Positions 8,398 to 13,997 of a stretch of 18,476 nt of DNA are shown here, in pieces. Within the stretch, counting starts at the first letter, position 1. Every line of letters starts with the position of its first letter. Under the pieces are notes generated by a model, which did no database searches, was not told the origin of the DNA, and was given only the letters and a program-made list of their open reading frames with translations. Position numbers and translations under genes: made by a program. Origin of the DNA: Chloroflexota bacterium (GTDB lineage: Bacteria; Chloroflexota; Limnocylindria; Limnocylindrales; CSP1-4); assembly GCA_016875645.1 (NCBI GenBank), contig VGPE01000029.1:1-18476 (forward strand). Reading direction: 5' to 3'.

Positions 8398-9220
8398 GTC
8401 GTTCGAGGCCGTGCGCCTCCAGCAGGGCGTCATCCGAGAGGATCGCAGCCGTGGCGCCGTCCGCGACGATCAGGCCGCCGTCCATCACCACCGTCCGTGG
8501 GAACACCTCGGCCACGAGGCGCATGTCGTGCGTCGAGATCAGGAGGGTCTGGCCGAGGCCCCCGAGCAGCCCGATCAGCTCCCGCCGGCCGCGCGGGTCG
8601 AGCCCTGCCGACGGTTCGTCGAACACCAGCACGCTCGGGTCCATCGGGAGCACGGTGGCCAGCGCCACGCGCTTTCGCTGCCCGAGGCTCATGCGCTGCG
8701 GCGTCCGCCGCTCGAAGCCGGCCATGCCCACCGCTGCGAGTGCCCGCTCCACGCGCGCGTGGATCTCGGCCTCGGGCACGCCCATGTGCAGCGGCCCGAA
8801 CGCCACATCGTCGAAGACTGTCGGGCTGAACAGCTGGTCGTCGGGGTCCTGGAAGACCAGGCCCACCTCGGCGCGCACCCGCCGCAGGTTGTCGCGAGTG
8901 ACCGACATCCCCGCAATCCGGACCTGGCCGTGGGACGGCAGGTTGATGCCGTTGAGGTGAAGCATGAGCGTGCTCTTGCCGGCCCCGTTCGGGCCCACCA
9001 GCGCAACCTTTTCTCCGCGCGAGATCCGCAGGTCCACGCCGCGCAGCGCCTCGAAGCCGTCGGGGTAGCTGTAGTGGACGTGTTCGAGGTCGACCCAGCG
9101 CTCGATGACCTCACCTTCGGTCAGCGACGCGGCCGGACCCCCCTCGTGGTCGTGCTGGTGCGGGTGGACGTGGACCACGCCGTCATGGACGTGCTCGTGG
9201 GCGTGCTGGTGCGCGGTCAC
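8393..9220 (-). CDS. cbiO: Ni/Co ECF transporter ATPase with His-rich tail (CbiO)
   Basis: This 275-residue ABC ATPase powers uptake by an energy-coupling-factor transporter. Walker A is GPNGAGKST (76-84), the Q-loop region FQDPDDQ (123-129) is the form typical of CbiO/EcfA, the signature MSLGQRKR (177-184) has Met-Ser-Leu in place of Leu-Ser-Gly, Walker B is LVFDEP (198-203) and the H-loop His is His231. Before the ABC domain is a tail in which ten of residues 4-25 are His, nearly alternating, followed by an acidic linker; ordinary CbiO proteins start near residue 42 of this one. The tail probably binds Ni, Co or Zn. Its ATG overlaps the cbiQ stop by 4 bp (ATGA), so translation is coupled. 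Nickel and cobalt transporters of this family cannot be separated from sequence alone. Confidence 0.93.
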   Translation of the reverse strand: MTAHQHAHEHVHDGVVHVHPHQHDHEGGPAASLTEGEVIERWVDLEHVHYSYPDGFEALRGVDLRISRGEKVALVGPNGAGKSTLMLHLNGINLPSHGQVRIAGMSVTRDNLRRVRAEVGLVFQDPDDQLFSPTVFDDVAFGPLHMGVPEAEIHARVERALAAVGMAGFERRTPQRMSLGQRKRVALATVLPMDPSVLVFDEPSAGLDPRGRRELIGLLGGLGQTLLISTHDMRLVAEVFPRTVVMDGGLIVADGATAAILSDDALLEAHGLERP

Positions 9221-10014
9221 AGGCGCGGCAGCCAGGCATGGGCGGCCACCTCGAACGCGACGAGGATGCCGACGAAGACCGCGAACGCGACCATCTCGCC
9301 CGCGGTCACCGCGTGGCCGTGGAGATGGCGAAGGGTGCCCTCGAACCCACGCGACTGCATCGCCGCGTAGATCCGCTCGCTGCGCTCGTACGAGCGCAGG
9401 AAGAGCGACCCGGCCATCCGCCCCGTAACGGTGGCGCGCCAGCGCAGGGGGCCGCCCCCGCGCGATCCGTCCCTGCCGCCCGAGCGCGCGGCACGAGCCC
9501 GCATCATCCGGGTCGCCTCGTCAGCGAGGACGGCCAGGTAGCGATACATGAAGCTGATGATCCACACCATGATTCCCGGCAGGCGCAACTGCCGCAGGCC
9601 GTCGACCAGATCGTGAAACGGCGTCGTGTACGCGAGCAGCAGCGCCGCCTGGACGCTGATCCAGCTCTTGAGGGCGATCGTCGCAAAGAGGCGCAGGCCT
9701 TCGCCGCTGACCGTCAGCGTGAGCGGGCCCAGCGCGAAGCTGCCCAGCGGGTCCTCTGGCCGGGTGAAGATCAGAGGCAGGGCGGCCAGCAGGAACGGCG
9801 CCGCGAGGAAGGCGGCGCGTGGCGCACGGGTCGCGCCGAGGTGCGCCGCGAGCGCGACGAAGACCGTCGCCAGCCACGCGATTCCGAGGCCCGGGAATGC
9901 GCCGGGCGGGAGCAGGCTGACCGAAAGGATGAACGCAATCGTCGCGAGGAACTTGAGGCGCGCGTCGGCCCGATGGATCCAACTGTCGCGCGCGACGTAG
10001 CGGTCGAGCTCCAG
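9217..10014 (-). CDS. cbiQ: ECF transporter T component (CbiQ), start not canonical
   Basis: The frame is open from 10026 down to 9217 and encodes a typical CbiQ: LDRYVARDSWIHRADARLKF at the N-terminus, several membrane helices, and the cytoplasmic coupling motifs ARAARS and AMQSRGFEG that contact the ATPase. If it starts at CTG 10014 it has 265 residues, normal for the family. No ATG, GTG or TTG exists in frame until TTG 9588, which would remove over half the protein. The ATG at 10050, overlapping the upstream stop as TGATG, is in frame but meets TGA at 10029-10027 after seven codons. An AAGG lies 8 nt before CTG 10014. Either CTG is used, or a CGA-to-TGA change or sequence error broke a gene that began at 10050. 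The stop overlaps cbiO by 4 bp. Confidence 0.82.
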   Translation of the reverse strand: MELDRYVARDSWIHRADARLKFLATIAFILSVSLLPPGAFPGLGIAWLATVFVALAAHLGATRAPRAAFLAAPFLLAALPLIFTRPEDPLGSFALGPLTLTVSGEGLRLFATIALKSWISVQAALLLAYTTPFHDLVDGLRQLRLPGIMVWIISFMYRYLAVLADEATRMMRARAARSGGRDGSRGGGPLRWRATVTGRMAGSLFLRSYERSERIYAAMQSRGFEGTLRHLHGHAVTAGEMVAFAVFVGILVAFEVAAHAWLPRL

Positions 10015-10049
10015 GTCGGTGGCCTTTCAGGCCGCGTCGGGCGGCGCCA

Positions 10050-10397
10050 TCAGCGTGGCCCTGCCTGCGGCCCAGAGGGCCGTCGCGCAAGGAAGCGGCC
10101 CAGCAGCCACATCGCTCCGAACACGAGCGCGACGCCGATCAGGCCGGCGACGATCGTGGAGATCACGGGATCGTCGATGAAGGGCACCGCGTACCCCGGG
10201 AGGATGTTGACCAGCGCCTCTCGGGCGCGGTCCAGGAACCCCTGGTCCCCCCCGACGCGCTCCAGGCCGTCCGGATCCGGCGATGCCAGCGGGGCAAGGA
10301 CGATCACGACGAGCGCTGCGATCGCGAGGCCCACAAGCCACCACCGCCGCTGCGGGCCGTTCGCGGACGCGCCGCGGTCCTCGGCCGGCCGGTTCAT
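10050..10397 (-). CDS. PDGLE-domain protein, CbiN/NikN-like ECF accessory subunit
   Basis: This 115-residue protein has two membrane helices (about 19-38 and 83-107) and the diagnostic SPDPDGLE motif after the first, followed by FLDRAREALVNILPGYAVPF. PDGLE proteins accompany or are fused to CbiM/NikM and take the place of CbiN in nickel/cobalt ECF transporters, where the small subunit is needed for metal loading. The loop between helices is predicted to face outside. Its ATG overlaps the cbiM stop by 4 bp (ATGA), and its own stop overlaps the ATG of the seven-codon reading frame in front of cbiQ (TGATG). The call is confident. Confidence 0.88.
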   Translation of the reverse strand: MNRPAEDRGASANGPQRRWWLVGLAIAALVVIVLAPLASPDPDGLERVGGDQGFLDRAREALVNILPGYAVPFIDDPVISTIVAGLIGVALVFGAMWLLGRFLARRPSGPQAGPR

Positions 10398-11095
10398 GCC
10401 TGCGCCCGGCTGCTGCGCATGTCGAAGAGATCCGCGCGGGTCGCCCCGATGAACGCCAGGGCGGCGATCGTGATGACCGCTTCGCCGATCCCGATGAGGG
10501 CGTGTACACCGACCATGGCGGGCAGCGTCACCTCGAGGGGCGTCGTACCGGAGACCGCCAGTTGGATGGCCATTGCGACCGCGCCCGCCACCACGGAGAC
10601 CCAGGCAGCGACGCCCGCGGCCGGCAGTCGCCCCTTCGCCTCACCGCCGAGCAGGCCGGCGATCAGACGGTACAGCCAGAAGCCGCCCAGCGTGCCGATG
10701 ACGCCCATGTTGAAGATGTTGGCGCCGAGCACAACGAGGCCGCCGTCCTGGAAGACCAGCGCCTGCACCGCGACGACGCACGCCATTGCGATCGTGGCAG
10801 CCCATGGCCCCAGGAGCACCGCCGCCAGCACGCCGCCCAGGAGATGGCCGGACGTCCCCCCGATGACCTGGAAGTTGAACATCTGGGCCGCGAAGATGAA
10901 CGCTGCCATGACGCCGAGCAGCGGCACGGCACGCTCGTCGAAGGAGCGGTTGGACAGTCGCACCGCAATGGCCAGGATCATGAGCGTGAGCGCCCACATC
11001 ACGGCAGCGACCGGCACGGTCAGGAAGCCGTCGGGTGCGTGCAGCAGAAAGCCCTGTCGAGGGTCCAGGCCGGGATCACCGGCGATCGTCAACAT
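10394..11095 (-). CDS. cbiM: Ni/Co ECF transporter S component (CbiM), extended N-terminus
   Basis: From ATG 11095 the product is 233 residues with about six or seven membrane helices. Family hallmarks are HAPDGFL near the start, MAAFIFAAQMFNFQVIGGTSGHLLGG with the metal-binding His, LVFQDGGLVVLGANIFNMGVIGT, and GVHALIGIGEAVIT. CbiM captures Co or Ni outside and delivers it through the ECF complex. In the family the free N-terminus Met1-His2 takes part in metal binding, but here His is preceded by MLTIAGDPGLDPRQGFLL. ATG 11095 has GGAG 7 nt upstream. The CTG at 11044 directly before the His has AGGG 7 nt upstream and would restore Met-His with 216 residues. Which is used is open; processing of the extension is a third option. 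It diverges from the Fur-family gene. Confidence 0.9.
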   Translation of the reverse strand: MLTIAGDPGLDPRQGFLLHAPDGFLTVPVAAVMWALTLMILAIAVRLSNRSFDERAVPLLGVMAAFIFAAQMFNFQVIGGTSGHLLGGVLAAVLLGPWAATIAMACVVAVQALVFQDGGLVVLGANIFNMGVIGTLGGFWLYRLIAGLLGGEAKGRLPAAGVAAWVSVVAGAVAMAIQLAVSGTTPLEVTLPAMVGVHALIGIGEAVITIAALAFIGATRADLFDMRSSRAQA

Positions 11096-11134
11096 CGGAT
11101 GACTCCAGCGGCGCGAGTGTTGCGGACGCCTTAC

Positions 11135-11154
11135 TGCAACTCGTCGCAGTTGCA
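11135..11154. promoter_or_regulatory. Perfect dyad between cbiM and fur-like gene, candidate operator
   Basis: TGCAACT (11135-11141) and AGTTGCA (11148-11154) are exact reverse complements with a 6-nt spacer CGTCGC. The size and TGCAA/TTGCA half-sites resemble operators of Fur-family metalloregulators; the actinobacterial Nur box also contains TGCAA/TTGCAA, though with another arrangement. It lies upstream of the -10 of the regulator gene and inside the likely start region of the cbiM transcript, so one bound dimer could repress both directions. Confidence 0.6.
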
Positions 11155-11159
11155 TCACC

Positions 11160-11167
11160 AGTATAGT
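11160..11167. promoter_or_regulatory. Back-to-back -10 boxes
   Basis: AGTATAGT contains TATAGT on the plus strand (11162-11167), 7 nt before the fur-like ATG, and TATACT on the minus strand (11165-11160) facing cbiM. The plus-strand spacing implies a leaderless regulator mRNA, consistent with the absence of a ribosome-binding site. Neither direction has a good -35. Confidence 0.4.
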
Positions 11168-11174
11168 ACGGACG

Positions 11175-11633
11175 ATGACAGCGGCTAGATCTCGGGACCG
11201 CGCGACGTGGGGCACCGTGCGCGAGGAGCTCCGTGCGCGGGGCATGCGCTGGACGCCCCAGCGGCGCCAGATTCTCCAGGTCCTGGCCGCGACCGACGGC
11301 CATATCACCGGCAGCGAACTTCTGGAGCGCTGCCGCAAGCTGGACCCCGCCACCACGCCGTCCACGGTCTACCGGACGCTCGACGTCCTCGAGGAACTGG
11401 GCGTCATCCGCCACAGCCACGGCCTCGACGGGCGGGAGGAGTTCCACGTCCAGCCCGTCGCGGAGCACGGCCACCTGGTGTGCTCGTCGTGCGGCGCCAG
11501 CCGCGAGATCGACGCCGCCCAGGCAGCACCGATCGCCCGCGCCTTCCGGCGGACCCACGACTTCGACATCTTCCTGGACCACCTCACCCTGGCCGGCCGC
11601 TGCGCCGCGTGCCGGGCCGCCCAGGCGGGCTGA
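11175..11633 (+). CDS. Fur-family metalloregulator
   Basis: The 152-residue protein has the Fur layout: a winged-helix DNA-binding half (about 15-85; MRWTPQRRQILQVLAATDGHITGSEL, TPSTVYRTLDVLEELGVI) and a dimerisation half with GREEFHVQPVAEHGHLVC. Two CxxC pairs, CSSC and CAAC, form the structural zinc site, and the surrounding His/Glu residues are the likely sensory site. Fur relatives sense Fe, Zn, Mn, Ni or peroxide. Divergent placement next to a Ni/Co importer suggests sensing of nickel (Nur-like) or cobalt, or Zn, and repression of uptake; this is inference from context. The ATG has no Shine-Dalgarno sequence and sits 7 nt after a TATAGT box, so it is probably translated from a leaderless mRNA. 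Confidence 0.9.
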   Translation: MTAARSRDRATWGTVREELRARGMRWTPQRRQILQVLAATDGHITGSELLERCRKLDPATTPSTVYRTLDVLEELGVIRHSHGLDGREEFHVQPVAEHGHLVCSSCGASREIDAAQAAPIARAFRRTHDFDIFLDHLTLAGRCAACRAAQAG

Positions 11634-11688
11634 TCGGGCGCGCTGGCCACGCGGGCTGACCCGTTCTCCACGCCCGCTCCCTCGGGAC

Positions 11689-11704
11689 TTCATGCCCGCT
11701 TCAC
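11689..11704 (+). promoter_or_regulatory. Candidate OmpR-type direct repeat
   Basis: TTCAT (11689) and TTCAC (11700) are spaced 11 bases start to start, one helical turn, as in binding sites of OmpR-family regulators. They lie 54 bases ahead of the small membrane protein gene of the operon that encodes such a regulator. The match is short and could be chance. Confidence 0.2.
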
Positions 11705-11744
11705 ATCTCCGGCCGAGGATCGCGTCATCAACGCCATCACTCGC

Positions 11745-11750
11745 AAGGAG
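11745..11750 (+). promoter_or_regulatory. Strong ribosome-binding site
   Basis: AAGGAG lies 7 nt before the ATG at 11758. This fixes that ATG as the start although the frame is open through the preceding region back to 11233. Confidence 0.7.
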
Positions 11751-11757
11751 CGCTCAC

Positions 11758-12150
11758 ATGAACCGTCGTTCTGGTCTCGGCCGGGTCTTCCTCGTCCTCC
11801 TCATCGTCGTCGTCGTCGGCACCCTCGCGTACGGCGCATGCATGGCGGCCGGCCAGGCCGGCGTGGCCGTCGCGCCGGCGACGGGTGGAGTCGTGTACCC
11901 GGTGGCCTGGCCCGGTTTCGGCTTCGGGTTCGGCATCTTCGGCTTCCTGTTCGTCCTGTTGCTGGTCGGATTGCTGCTGCGCGCGTTCGCGTTCGGCGGG
12001 CGAGGCCGCGGCTGGGGCGGCCCGGGCCACTGGGATGGGTCGCGCTGGGCGTCCGGCGACGTGCCGGCGCCGATGGACGCGATGCTCGAGGCATGGCATC
12101 GCCGGGCGCACGAGCCACCCGCGTCGCCGACTGACACTGCGGGCCGCTGA
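11758..12150 (+). CDS. Small two-helix membrane protein, unknown function
   Basis: This 130-residue protein has two strong membrane segments: residues about 9-30 (VFLVLLIVVVVGTLAYGACM) and about 50-75 (FGFGFGIFGFLFVLLLVGLLLRAF). They are separated by a short Gly/Val loop and followed by a Gly/Trp/Arg/His-rich tail (RGWGGPGHWDGSRW) that is probably cytoplasmic and a C-terminal segment with PAPMDAMLEAWHRRAHE. I do not recognise a named family with certainty. Similar small proteins, often with an amphipathic WHxRAH segment, are commonly found in front of response-regulator/kinase pairs, and its kinase neighbour also has a Trp/Gly/His-rich cytoplasmic end. It may be the output or a modulator of this two-component system. 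A hairpin separates it from the regulator gene. Confidence 0.75.
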   Translation: MNRRSGLGRVFLVLLIVVVVGTLAYGACMAAGQAGVAVAPATGGVVYPVAWPGFGFGFGIFGFLFVLLLVGLLLRAFAFGGRGRGWGGPGHWDGSRWASGDVPAPMDAMLEAWHRRAHEPPASPTDTAGR

Positions 12151-12163
12151 CGGTCGGTGCGTT

Positions 12164-12195
12164 CGGGGCGGGGTCGGCTGGTCGGCCCCGCCTCG
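12164..12195 (+). terminator. GC-rich hairpin between membrane protein and regulator genes
   Basis: Bases 12164-12177 and 12182-12195 form a 14-pair stem (with three G-T pairs) and a 4-nt loop CTGG. The stem begins 14 bases after the stop. No T-tract follows, so it may attenuate transcription or protect the upstream mRNA end instead of fully terminating. Confidence 0.45.
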
Positions 12196-12216
12196 TGACG
12201 TCCACAATCGACGTTG

Positions 12217-12903
12217 ATGAGCACGATCCTGGTCGTCGACGACGAGCCGCGGATCGTTCAACTCGTCCGCGACTATCTCGAGCGGGCGGGCTTCGAGGTG
12301 CTCGTCGCCGGCGACGGGCCGGCCGCGCTCGCGACGATCGCCGGGCGCCGGCCCGACCTCGTGGTGCTGGACCTCGGGCTGCCGCTGCTCGACGGCCTGG
12401 ACGTCACCCGCCGGATCCGCTCCACGTCGAGTGTGCCGATCGTGATGCTCACCGCGCGCAGCGACGAGACCGACACCCTGGTGGGCCTCGAGCTCGGCGC
12501 CGACGACTACGTGACCAAGCCGTTCAGCCCCCGGGAACTGGTGGCCCGGATCCGCGCCGTCCTGCGTCGCGCCGAAGGGGCCGCCCGGGCCGCCGAGCGG
12601 ATCGCGGTGGGCGACGTTGAGCTGGATCTGCCGCGGATGCGCCTCACGGTCGCCGGCCGGCGCGTGGAGCTGACCCCGACCGAGTTCCAGATCGTGGCGA
12701 CGCTCGCCCGCGAGCCGGGGCGGATCTTCACCCGCGCGCAGCTGCTCGATGCGGTCCACGGCGTCGCGTTCGAGTCATATGAGCGGGCGATCGACGCCCA
12801 CGTCAAGAACGTCCGCCGGAAGCTGGAGCCGGACCCGCGGGCCCCGCGCTACGTCCAGACCGTCTTCGGCGTGGGCTACCGGTTCGCGGAGCCCGACCGA
12901 TGA
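12217..12903 (+). CDS. OmpR/PhoB-family response regulator
   Basis: The 228-residue regulator has a receiver domain (1-118) with acidic Asp8/Asp9, phosphoacceptor Asp52 in VVLDLGLP, Thr79 and Lys101 (VTKPF). A winged-helix DNA-binding domain (about 128-225) follows: VELTPTEFQIVATLAREPGRIFTRAQLLDAV and the recognition-helix stretch ERAIDAHVKNVRRKLEPDPRAPRYVQTVFGVGYRF. All key residues are present. I choose ATG 12217; the TTG three bases upstream is also in frame. No Shine-Dalgarno sequence is seen, and CACAAT at 12203-12208 could be a -10 giving a nearly leaderless message. Its stop overlaps the kinase ATG (ATGA), so the two are translationally coupled. Confidence 0.94.
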   Translation: MSTILVVDDEPRIVQLVRDYLERAGFEVLVAGDGPAALATIAGRRPDLVVLDLGLPLLDGLDVTRRIRSTSSVPIVMLTARSDETDTLVGLELGADDYVTKPFSPRELVARIRAVLRRAEGAARAAERIAVGDVELDLPRMRLTVAGRRVELTPTEFQIVATLAREPGRIFTRAQLLDAVHGVAFESYERAIDAHVKNVRRKLEPDPRAPRYVQTVFGVGYRFAEPDR

Positions 12904-13988
12904 GGGGCGGCTGGGGCCATCGCGGGGACGGGCCGCCGGACTGGCAGCGCTGGGGACCCCATCGACGCCGACGGCCGCTCGGCTGCCTGATCTTCGTGGC
13001 GCTCGTTTTCGCGGCTGGCCTGGGCGTCGCCGGGGTGTGGGCCGTCGGGACGGCGGCGGGATTGCTGTCTGCGCCCCCGGTCATTCGGGTCGGCGCGATC
13101 ATGGCCGTCGTCCTGGGCCTGATCGTCATCGTCGGCGTCCTGCGGGGCGTGCGCCGGCTGTCGGCGCCTCTCGACGCCCTGATCGACGCAGCGGTCCGGA
13201 TCGAAGGTGGCGATCTGACGGCTCGCGTGGACGAGCAGGGCCCGGGCGAGGTCCGGGCGCTCGCCCGATCGTTCAACGCGATGAGCGAGCGCCTCGACGC
13301 CAACGAACGGCAGCGCCGGCGCTTCCTCGCCGACATCGCGCATGAGTTGCGCACGCCCCTGACCGTGATCCAGGGCCGGATCGAGGGTGTCATCGACGGT
13401 GTCTACCCCGCGGACGCGGCGCACCTGGAGCCGGCGCTCGACGAATTGCGGGCGCTCGAGAGGCTGATCGAGGACCTGCGCACACTGTCAATGGCGGAGA
13501 CCGGCACGCTGACGCTGGCGCTCGAGGCCGTCGAGCCAGCGCTCCTCGTGAACGATGTCGTTGCGACGTTCTCGCCGACCGCGCGCGCGACCGGTGTCGA
13601 GCTTCGCGCAGCGTTGCCGCCCGACCTGCCTTCGATCGAGGCCGATCCCGGGCGCCTGCGCCAGGCGCTCGCCAACCTCGTCTCGAACGCGCTCGCACAC
13701 ACCCCGCCCGGCGGCTCGGTGACCGTCTCCGCAGCGGCGGCCAATGGCACGGCACTCGAGGTGGCGGTCGCCGATACCGGGGAGGGGATCCCCGCCGAGC
13801 TGCTGCCGCGCGCCTTCGATCGCTTCGTGAAGGGGGCCGGCAGCCGAGGCAGCGGCCTCGGGCTCGCGATCGCGCGGGACCTGGTCACAGCGCATGGGGG
13901 CACGATCGCGGTTTCCAGCGAGGGTCCCGGCCGCGGCACGATCGTGCGCGTCCGACTCCCGCTCGGAGGCGCGGCCGGCCCGGCGTAG
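12900..13988 (+). CDS. Sensor histidine kinase (HAMP-HisKA-HATPase)
   Basis: This 362-residue kinase has a Gly/Trp/His/Arg-rich cytoplasmic N-terminus (RGGWGHRGDGPPDWQRWGP), membrane helix 1 (about 27-55), a very short outside loop, helix 2 (about 63-82) and a HAMP segment (about 83-135). The H-box is FLADIAHELRTPLT with His148, and an ATPase domain follows with N-box NLVSNALAHTPPGG, G1 DTGEGIP and G2 GSGLGLAIA. With almost no extracytoplasmic domain it probably senses a membrane-borne signal or a partner protein, perhaps the small membrane protein upstream. It phosphorylates the adjacent regulator. Its TAG stop is the first three bases of a TAGACT box that may drive the next gene. Confidence 0.94.
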   Translation: MRGGWGHRGDGPPDWQRWGPHRRRRPLGCLIFVALVFAAGLGVAGVWAVGTAAGLLSAPPVIRVGAIMAVVLGLIVIVGVLRGVRRLSAPLDALIDAAVRIEGGDLTARVDEQGPGEVRALARSFNAMSERLDANERQRRRFLADIAHELRTPLTVIQGRIEGVIDGVYPADAAHLEPALDELRALERLIEDLRTLSMAETGTLTLALEAVEPALLVNDVVATFSPTARATGVELRAALPPDLPSIEADPGRLRQALANLVSNALAHTPPGGSVTVSAAAANGTALEVAVADTGEGIPAELLPRAFDRFVKGAGSRGSGLGLAIARDLVTAHGGTIAVSSEGPGRGTIVRVRLPLGGAAGPA

Positions 13989-13991
13989 ACT
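13986..13991 (+). promoter_or_regulatory. Possible leaderless promoter (-10) for MFS gene
   Basis: TAGACT is a TANNNT-type -10 placed 6 nt before the GTG start at 13998, where transcription would begin. There is no ribosome-binding sequence between the kinase stop and the GTG. The same arrangement occurs before the fur-like gene. No -35 is evident. Confidence 0.35.
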
Positions 13992-13997
13992 CCGCCA

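Noticed and set aside
9521..10090. Alternative 189-codon minus-strand frame over cbiQ
   Set aside because: It is in a different frame from the CbiQ helices and coupling motifs and has Arg-rich shadow composition.
11096..11174. Cobalamin or NiCo riboswitch in front of cbiM
   Set aside because: The 79-bp gap is too short and shows no B12-box or NiCo aptamer features; the dyad fits a protein operator better.
11096..11365. Extension of the CbiM frame upstream to 11365
   Set aside because: It would run antisense through the Fur-family gene and the divergent promoter region and is Arg/Ser-rich without family features.
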